DNA of 64,000 bases from Lineus longissimus (Eukaryota > Nemertea > Pilidiophora > Heteronemertea > Lineidae): positions 618,001 to 682,000 of the forward strand of contig NC_088325.1 in assembly GCF_910592395.1 (NCBI RefSeq), written 5' to 3'. Numbering within the stretch: the stretch's first letter is position 1; the number at the start of each line of letters is the position of its first letter. Under the pieces are notes generated by a model, which worked only from the letters and a program-made list of their open reading frames with translations, was not told the origin of the DNA and searched no databases. Shown one piece after another: positions 21,338 through 31,348 of the stretch. The translations under genes were made by a program, and so were the position numbers.

Positions 21338-21778
21338 CTTTAATGTCCCCGTAAAAATATGTGTAAGACTTCTTCGCCGCCGGGTTTTGTCTGAACAATC
21401 GCTTCCCACTCGCCACGCGTGGATCTCTCTGCGGGGAGTCATTTTCCACAGAGAAGTCTGACGAAGCTGTTGGCGAAATGATGTTTATTTTGCAGCCTCG
21501 TTCCGGCTGGTCTGACGTCATAGTCGATTCCGAGTCCACATAATTGACGAAACCCCTCGGTTCCCTTTCTTCATACGAGACGAATGAGCCAGAGTCCTCA
21601 TCATAATACGTTTCAGACGATTCTACGCCGTCGTTTTGGAGATAACCCCTCATCTTCATTTCTTCTAAGGTGTGGTCCCAAAGACCCGACATCCCGGCTT
21701 GGCGGCAACGCCAGTCGTGGTTGTACAAGCAGTTGTAGTTCTCTTTTTTGACTTTAGCCAGTCTTGGTAGGTAACCGA
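21338..21778 (-). CDS. unknown gene, large upstream exon of the PPSY gene
   Basis: A 441-nt open exon, phase 1 at both ends. The donor is GTACGG (21337-21332). The best acceptor is TTTGTTTTGCTTCAAG (AG at 21780-21779), a less usual AAG. An in-frame TAA lies just beyond, so the exon cannot extend far. It encodes GYLPRLAKVKKENYNCLYN, then DWRCRQAGMSGLW, an acidic Tyr-rich middle (ETYYDEDSGSFVSYEE, GFVNYVDSES) and a basic end (KKSYTYFYGDIK). The many acidic-flanked tyrosines look like phosphorylation sites of a cytosolic tail. It joins in phase to the PPSY exon at 17109-17252 across a 4.1-kb intron. No family was recognised; earlier exons are not found. Confidence 0.62.
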
Positions 21779-21860
21779 CTTGAAGCAAAACAAATGCCGA
21801 TACATACTTGAATTACTAAGACGGGACTGTCTCCTGCAGTTATTTGAGCATAGAATTAAG

Positions 21861-22046
21861 GGTTGACCACAGGCACGACCATTTTGGTTGGAACTTAAAA
21901 GCCTACAACAATTAGAACTCCTTCAAAACGAAGCGAATGTCAATTTCAAGGGTGGGCGTCTTCTCCGTTTTCGCTTCAATTGAAGGAGTTTTAATTGCTT
22001 CGGGATTTCAAGTTCTAGCCAAAATAGTGGTGCCTATGGTCAAACC
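21861..22046. mobile_element. MITE, GGTTGAC..ACCATTTTGG family
   Basis: Ends GGTTGACCACAGGCACGACC and GTGGTGCCTATGGTCAAACC, continuing into CATTTTGGTTGGAACTT and AAGTTCTAGCCAAAAT, make inverted repeats of about 36 bp. An internal inverted pair AACTCCTTCAA / TTGAAGGAGTT is also present. Related copy at 8371-8587. Confidence 0.82.
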
Positions 22047-22855
22047 ATGAGTCCTATATTACGAAGGCTTTTTCATGTGATTAAAAACGATAGGAGGACA
22101 GGCAAGCAGGTAGGACTTCTCACTGACCTCATGGTAGAGGAGGAGTGCGTGTGATCAGGTAGGTATGGCACGGAGGACGAAGCCCTGCGAGTGGAGTAGT
22201 TGAGGGTGTATGACTTCGCTCGGATGGAAGGACTGAAAGCGGACCGCATGCCTATATATATATCTGTCGGCGTTGTCCGTCGGTACAGGTATCCCTTAAG
22301 GGCCCGTTGACGCATAACGCCGGATAAATTGGCATGGCAAACTGTTTCTCAGACCTGTTGACGAGCATAGGGGAACATGTCACTAGGCTGGTATAATTTA
22401 GAAAGAAGGAGAGTGCCTTGCGGGAGCAGAGCGCGTGTAGCTGAGACCGGAGTGCATAAATGTACGCTAAGACGATGCGATGCATAGTGGAAGAAACTGC
22501 GGGATCTGTTCGTAAGCAGCGTGCAGGTAACTGGGTTTGGTATGGCACGGCGAAAGGCGATCTGGCGGTTAAAGAATAGTTGAGGCTACAAAACCACGCC
22601 AAGGTAAACATCAAAATAGGTTTTCTACCAATGCCTTGTGACCTGATGTTGTCAGCGCAAGAGTATGGCCGGCGATGTTTTTCCTCACACTCTTATTAAG
22701 TCCAATCGGACTCAAAAGAATTATAGGCTGTCTTTAAGACGCTTGAAAATAGTATAGGAACGCTTAATTCGGGTCCGCCGGCCGCTGGATTACGCTATTC
22801 CGCCCAACACCTTGGAGTTAAAAGAATTCAGGCCTAGAATTCAGCCTACCAATAC

Positions 22856-22990
22856 ACGACACAAAGCCCGCTCGCACCTAGGCCTAAATTCCCATTGTTC
22901 CACAGTCTTATCAAGGGGTCACCAGTGTAAATATTGACAACACTGACCCCCACGAAACACTTTCGTGGTGGTCGATGGGCCGAAATCGAC
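22856..22990 (+). repeat. dispersed repeat, copy D
   Basis: A well-preserved copy: CAAAGCCCGCTCGCACCTAG, GCCTAAATTCCCATTGTTCC, ACAGTCTTATCAAGGGGTCA, then GACCCCCACGAA and TTTCGTGGTGGTCGAT. The last two can pair. Confidence 0.78.
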
Positions 22991-23945
22991 TGGACAAATA
23001 AAAGTAATTAGTGCATATACGCAAGACTGGGAGCTAGAGGGTTAATACCCCGAGTTTTTCCTTGAGCCAGGTCGTTTCCCATTCACAATAATTCCTCTAA
23101 CTATGTTAAGAAATTGTTTCTAAAAAGTTGTTGATCATCCATCAAGAGAGAGGACACTATGGAATGATTCACAAAAAAGAACTCGAAACTTTAAACATGT
23201 TGATTCCATTATTCTCTAATAAAATTATTTGAGTGAGTAGGTCCGCTGTAGGGTATAAGGCATGTGGTTTATCAAAAGTGTTTGAACCCATTGGGATTTC
23301 AATTACTGCATCTTAGAAAGAAGGACCTTGGTGTCAGTGTCAATTACAAAGCACATATCTTTGAAAAAATCTTTCGGGACGATTTCTATTAGTCAAGAGT
23401 CTTTGCCGTGACTACGACATGAGGATGCGTGTCCTGCGAAAGTCTAAGTTTTCGTTATGTTTTGTGTCAGCAACAGAGGTTTTTAGGGACTTGGAGATAA
23501 CCTGAAGATGTTGTTACAATTTTTCAATGCAAACCTCCCCCTCCTACGCTGCTGCGACGGCAAACTGTAATTTTATCGCATGCTCTGCAATTAAGACCTG
23601 CAGGCGCTTTGCAGGAACATTCCATCTTTTTCAGAATCTTGGCGGCATCCTTCCCCCGTCAAAACCCATCATCGATGCAATCCATCATGCATAATGCTAA
23701 ACGATGTTGAAATTCCCGTGCTAAAAATATAATTGCTGATTACTCTGTCACCATCTGGTGTCCTTGAAACTGCCCTTGAAAGTATTCCCGCCTTAGGTTT
23801 TTTACCGGGCCGTTCACCCCCCGACCCCACACATTTCGCGATATGATTCCTTTAAGAAGAACTGCAGTGGGAAGTTGTGCAAAAGCCTCAAGAGTGTTTA
23901 GGTATAGAGAAGTGACTATTTAAGAAGAAGAAGAGCATGTACATA

Positions 23946-24115
23946 CCGGTGTGCAAGGGATAGTAGTCCTAGGGCTGATAGTCCGTGTAACAACAGCCCG
24001 CATTGCTAAATGTTTTGGTTAGGGTTAGCGGTACAATAGATCATGCTGCTTAATTGATCAAATACAATGCTACCGGACTATGACTCCAGGGGGACTATAT
24101 CCGCTGTCACACCGG
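23946..24115. mobile_element. 170-bp MITE with CCGGTGTG ends
   Basis: Begins CCGGTGTG and ends CACACCGG. Inside are GGGATAGTAGTCCTAGGGCT and GGGGGACTATATCCGCTGTC. A nearly identical copy of 169 bp is at 56596-56764, which defines both ends. Non-coding. Confidence 0.9.
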
Positions 24116-24339
24116 AATAAACTATGCATTACAGGCTATTTTTCGTGTATCAAATGGATGATTACTTATTTTACATCAAATGGATATTTGCTAATTTTAT
24201 ATCCAATGGATAAAGATTATAATTTCATTTCATTTGACATGAAATTGTCATTTCATTCAATGGATATATCAATGGCGGGTTTTAACAAATATTGGATTGG
24301 CCGAATGAGATGAAGCTATCGGAATATCACACTCTAAGA

Positions 24340-24600
24340 AGTATAGGTTTTTGAGGTTTGGAATTTTAAAAAAATAGTTTTTGACCAACACAAATAAGCG
24401 CCCCGTAGGTTTATAAGAATCTCAACAGCCATCATGGGGTTTTCGAACCGGAAAACCTCTGCCGGGTGCATATTTGAGTTGATCAAAAACCCTTCAAGAT
24501 TTCATTTGGCAAAAAATGGAGTATTCACCATACAGAGGTGTGTTTACATCACGTGACCTACCTTTCTTTACTGGGTCCCATGACTTCATCATCTCACAAA
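24340..24600. repeat. GGTTTTTGAGGTTT / GGGTGCATATTT repeat
   Basis: Shares GGTTTTTGAGGTTT-, CGGGTGCATATTT- and AAAAACC-type blocks with 54744-54965, both with loosely inverted halves. The boundaries are not clear. The right part includes ACATCACGTGACCTACC. Confidence 0.45.
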
Positions 24601-25619
24601 CATAAATTCCAAAAAATCAAAACAGTTCGGAGAAGATAATCGGAGCATCTTCCTCAAAAACATCTCGAACTGAATTCCCATGTAACTGTTTCAGAGTTCA
24701 TTGCTCTTGATGGAGTGTACACACATCTAATGCATTGAAATGTCAAAGTGTACGCGATATATACAATCCACTTGAAGTTTAACGGAAAACTGTTTAGCTT
24801 TGAACGGATTGAACTCCATATGTCAAATCAGAACGCTCGGTCAACTCGGCATCCGGCGATTGCACACTACACGTTTCAATGGAAGCATCACGTGTACATG
24901 TACTTTGAATTGTAAGTTCTGCGCATGCGCAGATCAAATGTCAAGGTCACAGCACAGATTCAACAGTAATTAAAGTGGCGACGACCTTGGATGATTCGAT
25001 AGATATATTTCTCACTTACGTTAATTTGAGAATACTCTTCACAATGTTATTTGAATTAGTTGAGTGCAATTCCCTATCTGCTCAGTTGTTAACTAATTGC
25101 GCAAAGCACTTCGCAGCCTACCGAGAATTATGAAGGGTACACCGTCGTACATTTGTTTATTCGAGGATCGTGAAAATAGAAGTTTATGTACACATTGTTG
25201 TAAGTACAAATATCATGGTTATAATGCATGCAAATTCCATGAAATTTGGTATTCATAGTGTTTGCCTGTCTGTCTTCTCAACGGGCATCGTTAAAAATCA
25301 TATTCAGTCCGTATCTACACATTAGACATTTTCAAATTCGAGGTCTATTTTCAAATTTTTGAACAAATGGAATAGGCCTCAGTGATGGATGAATTGTGGA
25401 TAGGGTAGAACACTTAACTTGAATACATGTATCAAAATTCTGAGTTGGAGCTAGTTCGACACTTGCTAGAATAAGTTGGCGGTGTGAAGCAAAGTTTTTT
25501 ACGAACCAGATCCTCGGCAATTTTAGTTTAAGTGCCCACCGCCTCTGGCGTCACCCAACCAAGTTTTGGCGTCATATTGACGCATACCTTCGTAAAAACC
25601 AGCGCCGCCTGTTGAGCAG

Positions 25620-25985
25620 ACATTGCGAGTAGGTCGTGAATAGTGAAGCAGATACTGGCAGAGAGAGAGAGTGCTTGAGTGTCCTGTTTGCGTGGAGAGT
25701 GGGTTTGAAGAGGCCAGTGTCAACTTTGAGAGGCGTAAATCATATCGCTCTCGGGAGTTAAAGCGGAAGCATGTTTCAGCAATTTCGGTACGGTGTATAC
25801 AGCGGCTTTTCCGTTGTTTTCGGGCCAATATTTCAGGGTTTTCATACAAGATACAGACTGACAATGACCTTTTGATAGGAAGAAACACAGAAAACTTGTC
25901 AATGTGTATTTTAGCGTCCCTAAATAATGAGAGTAAACACTCAGAAACGGAAAAGCTCAAAAACGTTATACCGAGCGATTTATAG
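25620..25985. repeat. dispersed repeat with chance open frames
   Basis: The right part (AATGACCTTTTGATAGGAAG, AACACAGAAAACTTGTCAAT, AATAATGAGAGTAAACACTC) recurs at about 28978-29075. GTTATACCGAGCGA at its end recurs near 28032. The overlapping open frames on both strands are best explained by this repeat and show no family motif. Confidence 0.45.
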
Positions 25986-27484
25986 ACCTGGATTTCTGTC
26001 GATCCGTCGGTGGCGCTGGGGGTCACAAGGAGGTGGGCCACTTAGGCTCTTAAGCCTCACTCACATTCAGTCAAACGCCGACAGGAATCCGTTCTGCGAG
26101 TATAAGTTGCCAATAGCTTCTCACCTTTCAAAACCATAAATGCATCGTGTTTTATGCGACACCTAGTACATGCCAATCACCAGCAAATGGATGTCAGTCT
26201 TTATGTATATATAATTGCTTAATTGGACTGACGAGTTCAGAGCACTGGACTCGTCATTGGAACCCTTTGCTCCATCAGTAAGTCTCCAGAGTTGATTATG
26301 ATGAAGCTCGCAAAAGCAGTTAGTGGAAGAATGAGTAATGCCATTCAGTATTATTAGGAATGTACTGAGAAGTAAATAAGTTAGGATCCCAGGTGACTTT
26401 AGACAAGGTCATACCGATGGCGACCCTGTAATGATTCTGTATTAACTAAGAGCCAATTAAAGGGACGAATAGGGCATGAGATATGTTGGTGTTTCATCCC
26501 GAATTGGCTTCCAGCACGACCGCGACTTCTCCAAACAGAACAGCAGAAAAAAATCAAACTGCAGTGATCAATGTGACATAACAATCGGCCTGCCTGAAAT
26601 TCACAACACCGGCGAAAATCATTATTATGTATAGAGAAGGGCAAGTGGCGGGTGAAACTGAGGTGCCCGGCCGAAGTTTGTGCGAAATGATAGCTCCGCC
26701 TACCGACAGTGAGGCGGCCTTTAGGCGACTACCGTCGCGCTCAACGGGTAAACACGCCAAATTATGTTGGCTCGCTATGCTAATCTACCACAATATATCA
26801 CCTCGAATGTTTTTCCTATCCCTGAAAACCCTCTACCAGTGAATATTTGTGTCTTCAAGAGCTCAAAACCCCTTATTTTCACGAGGGCAGATGGAATTGC
26901 CGGCCCTGCGGAGCTTTGCGGAATAGTCCTGGGGGTTCTGTGTGCAAATCGTGCTCCCAAACTTTCTCCTCATATTTGATAAGGGCACTATCTGACTCAT
27001 CATTTGAGCAAGGGGAAACATCCTGGAACCTGGCAGCAAGTGAGAAAATTATGTTTTTGTCTGAAATTCAGGACGCCGAAAAAGCCAAAAAAAGTCGGGG
27101 TAGGAGAAACTAGGTTGAACCCATCCATCCTTGCCTACCCCTCACCCGACCAGTGTTGATGGTCTTTACACTGATTAAACACGTTTCAAACCCGTTTACC
27201 AGGCGCATGTCATTAAATTAAGAGAAAGGGCATATGTCGACATACGCATTAGATGGTAAACGATCATAAAAACGCTTATTCACCCATAGGTTATCTAATT
27301 AACCAAACATTATGAGTCAATAAAAGATGATTAAATCACCAACATCGAGGACAACTGCGATCAAAGCTCCGCTAACTCATCCTTGGGGCTCACTTAGTCA
27401 ATTTAATTGTGAGTAGGCCAATCACAGGTGATGTTGAATGAAACAATCTGATACTACAACCTCTTCATCCGCGGACTACTTCTT
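25986..27484. other. no supported gene
   Basis: Open frames of 60-90 codons occur on both strands at about 26.4-27.1 kb, without recognisable motifs or consistent splice borders. Confidence 0.4.
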
Positions 27485-27890
27485 ACCCATTCAAAATGAC
27501 CGTGGCGAGATCCGGGAAGTCGTGATTGGTGCGAGGTGATATGCATGCCATACCAGTCGCTACAATAAACAACTAGGACGTTTAGTCCCAGCCACACCCT
27601 GAAAACACCCCAGTTTGGCCTTTGTTCGTTTTAAAATGACCATGACGGGAAAAAACGCGATCCAGGTGGGTCGTGGTTTGTGCGAGGTGATAGGGTCCTG
27701 TACTAACAAGCCATACCATCAGTCGCTACAATAAACAACCTCACCCCGAAAGCACCCAGTTTGCCATATTTGTTCGTTTCAAAAATGGCAATGGCGGGCC
27801 GGGAATAAACGAGATCGGGAGGGAGGGGGGGGGGGGGGGTTGTGGTAAGTGTGTTTTGATAGGGAACATCCTAGACTAACATGCCGTATG
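27485..27890. repeat. three-copy tandem repeat of about 140 bp
   Basis: Units start near 27490, 27630 and 27778 with TTCAAAATGACCGTGG, TTTAAAATGACCATGA and TTCAAAAATGGCAATGG. Each is followed by a GAGATC-type block, GTGCGAGGTGATA, CATGCCATACC and CAGTCGCTACAATAAACAAC (last unit truncated and interrupted by a long G run at about 27820). Degenerate and non-coding. Confidence 0.7.
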
Positions 27891-27926
27891 CGTAATGTGA
27901 AATGAAAACAAAGCTAAAAACCTTAC

Positions 27927-28072
27927 CTTCTCGTCTCAAATTTGACTAAGCCAACCTTGGTAAAGCCAAGCAGAGCACGCATCAAATCTTCAAGCGGTTT
28001 ATGTGGTTCTCGCTCAAGCGTCCAGTCGAATGTTATACCGAGCGAGACAGGTCCCAAATGGAACGCCCGGAG
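27927..28072 (-). CDS. candidate orphan exon, function unknown
   Basis: The minus strand is open from an in-frame TAA (28075-28073) to a good donor, AGAAG|GTAAGG (27926-27921). It encodes FHLGPVSLGITFDWTLE and LEDLMRALLGFTKVGLVKFE, which reads like folded-protein sequence, and it ends in phase 2. No acceptor AG lies between the stop and the protein-like part, so the 5' border is unresolved; it could be the 3' part of a first exon using a start outside the frame, or a decayed piece. The block GTTATACCGAGCGA shared with about 25965 is a warning that a repeat could be involved. Confidence 0.33.
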
Positions 28073-29104
28073 TTATGTAAATGAACATCAAGGGTAACAT
28101 ACGAATTGACATATTACCATCTATGACAAAACTGACTAAAAACAATTTTCAAGACAACACCACTGGTTAATTCAAATTAAGTTGGCATATTTTAGCATTA
28201 AGTGTAATGTACATTGGTACAAGGAAGCGATTATGCAACTTAAAATGAAATATGACTTTAGCCCGTCTCCGTGCCTGGCTGCCCCACACGCCTGGCGATT
28301 TTCGCCAATGCATTGAAAGAGAAGGTACTGGTGAAATGTACAGGAGATGACGGCACATAATGCTGGAATCATATTACTTCGGTATTGCAACAAAATGACT
28401 TATTTGTCTGGATATAAAGCGGAGATGAGTTCCCTGATCGAGAGGCCGCATCTTTTATTCAATATGCTGGTGAAATGGGTATTGAAATGTTAAAATTAAT
28501 GGGACTAGTGATGGATAACGTCGCCTTTTACAGTTTTGAAATGTCGAACAGGCTTAAATCATTGACGGCCATGTGGCCTCCAAGGAAGCAGATACCATCA
28601 TCTGTCAGAATACAATAGGGTCGGACACTTTTCCATAGGGGCATTTGCTACTTCAACACCGGTGTAGAAGTTTGAAATGTCCTCGGATACAGAATGTCCG
28701 GGAACAGAGGACTCCATTATGCGCTTTAATCGCCGAAGACGAAAGGTGCGCTATCAATCTCACAGATCTCTATAGAACCATACCTAGTCAGCCTATGTAT
28801 AACTTGTAAGACGTTTCCCAAACCACCTCACAACATTATCAGTGATCAACATTAGTCTGCTGTTGCAACAGGAGGAGGTGCATGGAAGCGAATAGGCACA
28901 TTATCCTTCTAGGCCCGGTGTAACATCTGTGGTTGTACCCCATGTTTCAGTGTTTCCAAACAATAGGCAGCTAGAGAGACCATGACTTTTCAATAGGGGG
29001 GATACACAGAAAAACTCGTCAATCTATTTATGAGCGTTCCCAAACAATGAGGGGAAACACTCAAAAACATCACACCAGTTGTTCAAAGCCTGGTTGACAG
29101 ACAA

Positions 29105-29224
29105 TGGGTGATAGGAATAAAGACTAGCAATTGCTTTTACTGAAAACTCCATGTACATTTACACTAGGCCTTTCTGTACAAAACTGAAGTAAAATCATTT
29201 ACTAGTCTTTATTCATATCACCCA
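29105..29224. mobile_element. 120-bp MITE with TGGGTGATA ends
   Basis: Ends TGGGTGATAGGAATAAAGAC and GTCTTTATTCATATCACCCA are inverted repeats, extended inside to TAGCAATTGCTTTTA / TAAAATCATTTACTA. The middle is AACTCCATGTACATTTACAC. An equally long copy is at 42382-42501. Confidence 0.9.
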
Positions 29225-29435
29225 CTACCTTCGTGCAGCTGATCTTTCGATCAGATAGTGACCCTTCCCGGCGTCCTTGGTTGTGACTTTGTCCTCAGAA
29301 GCCCATTTAAGGTGAAGTGGAAACAGTGAAACCGGAAAAGAGTTGCGTAGTAAGTGCTTCTCTGAACTTGCAATCTTGATTCAAGAAACGACACGATCGC
29401 CATCTTCAGGACGATCAAAGAACTGAACCGACTTG

Positions 29436-29835
29436 GTCTTGTCATAGGACAAGAATGATGGTCTTGTCATAGGACTAGAATGACGGCCTTGTCATAGGAC
29501 TAGAATGATGGTCTTGTCTTAGGACTAGAATGATGGTCTTGTCATAGGACTAGAATGATGGTCTTGTCATAGGACTAGAATGATGGTCTTGTCATAGGAC
29601 CAGAATGATGGTCTTGTCATAGGACCAGAATGATGGTCTTGTTATAGGACCAGAATGATGGTCTTGTTATAGGACTAGAATGATGGTCTTGTCATAGGAC
29701 CAGAATGATGGTTTTGTCATAAGACTAGAATGATGGTCTTGTCATAGGACCAGAATGATGGTCTTGTCATAGGACTAGAATGATGGTCTTGTCATAGGAC
29801 CAGAATGATGGTCTTGTCATAGAACTAGAATTATG
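29436..29835. repeat. 25-bp minisatellite, 16 units
   Basis: The unit GTCTTGTCATAGGACTAGAA plus TGATG repeats 16 times in register over 400 bp with a few substitutions (GACTAG or GACCAG variants, GTTATAG in two units). The near-identity points to recent expansion and likely length polymorphism. Confidence 0.95.
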
Positions 29836-30650
29836 GCTTCATCATGAACTTCGTTACAGGCTATTGTCTTCCCATCGCATTCGGAGGAGGTACATCTGTC
29901 GCTTGACCAGAACCCCGCTCGTCCTCGGGGACAAGAGACAACAACAAAGAACTAAAATAAACACAAGTTTTATCATTCAAATCAACAAAATCAAACAAGG
30001 AGGCAAAGTAACGATTATTTATATTGTATTTATTATCAAAATTCAGCAGTAAATCTATACGCCAACGAAACATACTTCTGAATAACTTCGAACCGTTTAT
30101 ACTCAAGCTTCACTGATGTAAGACCAGTTGATACTAACGAAATCGAAACAAAGGGCCCAGCCAGAAGATGATACCATAACCATACGACAACTGGAAGTCG
30201 ACGACCCCATTATCTATTCAAACTGAACATACTGAACACCATTGAACGACCATATAGAACATGAAGCTTGAATTAGATGTCAGAAATGGTCTTATATCAG
30301 TGAAACTACAGTACAGTGGAAGCAAAGACTTAAACCCATTTTTCAAACTTGATGAAACACTGAGGCTCCTATTGGGAGCTGTAAAATTCCAGTATCAAAA
30401 CATAAATTGTACTCTTCATCTTGTACGTTCTGATCTAAAATATATATTTATGAAACTTTAACCTATGCATTGTATAAGTCCATTCGAGGACACAACAAAC
30501 ATATACTGTGTAGACGGTATTTAGTCAGTTTCGGTGCGTCTGTTTCACATAGGCCTATTACACGTGAAACAGGCCTTTTGTACAGACGCCCTTCAACCGG
30601 CTAAATATTTTGACCATTTCAAACAGAAAACGCAGTCGAACAAAGATATT

Positions 30651-30770
30651 AGTGAGGTTTCGCAACCACCCGTTTAGGCCCTACGACGACGTTCATCTGT
30701 TGTGTGAGTTTACCTGAACAATAGATAAACGTCGCCGAAGGGCCTAACCGGGCGGTTGCGAAACCTCACT
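30651..30770. mobile_element. 120-bp MITE with AGTGAGGTTTCGCAA ends
   Basis: The left end AGTGAGGTTTCGCAACCACC and right end GGCGGTTGCGAAACCTCACT form inverted repeats of about 53 bp, covering most of the element (GTTTAGGCCCTACGACGACG / CGTCGCCGAAGGGCCTAACC). A solo arm lies at 17832-17890. Confidence 0.88.
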
Positions 30771-31348
30771 GTTCTCTCAGAAGTATCTAAAACACTGGCT
30801 TAATCAAAACTTGACAGCGCAAGGCTAAGCACAAATGATTTGAAAAAAAGCACAAAAGAATTTACACTGCCAATTTTGGCAAGTTGGCGTGCAGTACTGA
30901 CTGTTCATAAAATGGACCTAGAACTAATTAGCTCTCCATGGACATGTCGCATATGAATTGACTACTCACCACAGCATAATCCCTGGGATTATCAGACCCA
31001 TTACATCAAAGCCGGTGGTACAATAATTCACATGTTGTTCTATTGAAGCCCGGGTATGTCCTTGCAAGAATGGGGGCGCTATTTATGAATGCGATTAATT
31101 CAGCTTTGAGTAGAACAGAGTGAAAATCCGGGATGTTTGCATCCTTTTTTTCACGTTTTGGCCTTATTTATAAATGCAAAAATATCTGGCAGTAAAAAAG
31201 ATATAAATCTAATGACTGTTACAGGTCGTCGTTAAATCAAAAGCACACCAAGGTGAAATTATACAAAAAAACGAAAAAAATGGCAGCTATCCCAAGTTTA
31301 CAGGAATGTTACTTTTCGCAAGTATTTTTGCAAGAATTTTCGCAAGTC

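Noticed and set aside
22132-22236. Ser-rich candidate exon on minus (YTLNYSTRRASSSVPYLP)
   Set aside because: Donor GTCAGT is weak, phase does not fit the neighbouring exon at 21338-21778, and the region contains internal degenerate duplications.
25523-26041. 172-codon minus frame and 104-codon plus frame
   Set aside because: They overlap antisense, start from non-ATG codons or repeat sequence, and the region matches another repeat copy near 29 kb.
29436-29835. CRISPR array
   Set aside because: Units are directly adjacent without unique spacers, and the genome is eukaryotic; it is a minisatellite. The same applies to 1-319 and 48021-48290.
30970-31062. Possible minus exon (VNYCTTGFDVMGLIIPGIML then GTGAGT)
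   Set aside because: Donor is good, but no convincing acceptor or partner exon in phase; it lies just downstream of the stop of the DuOB-like gene.
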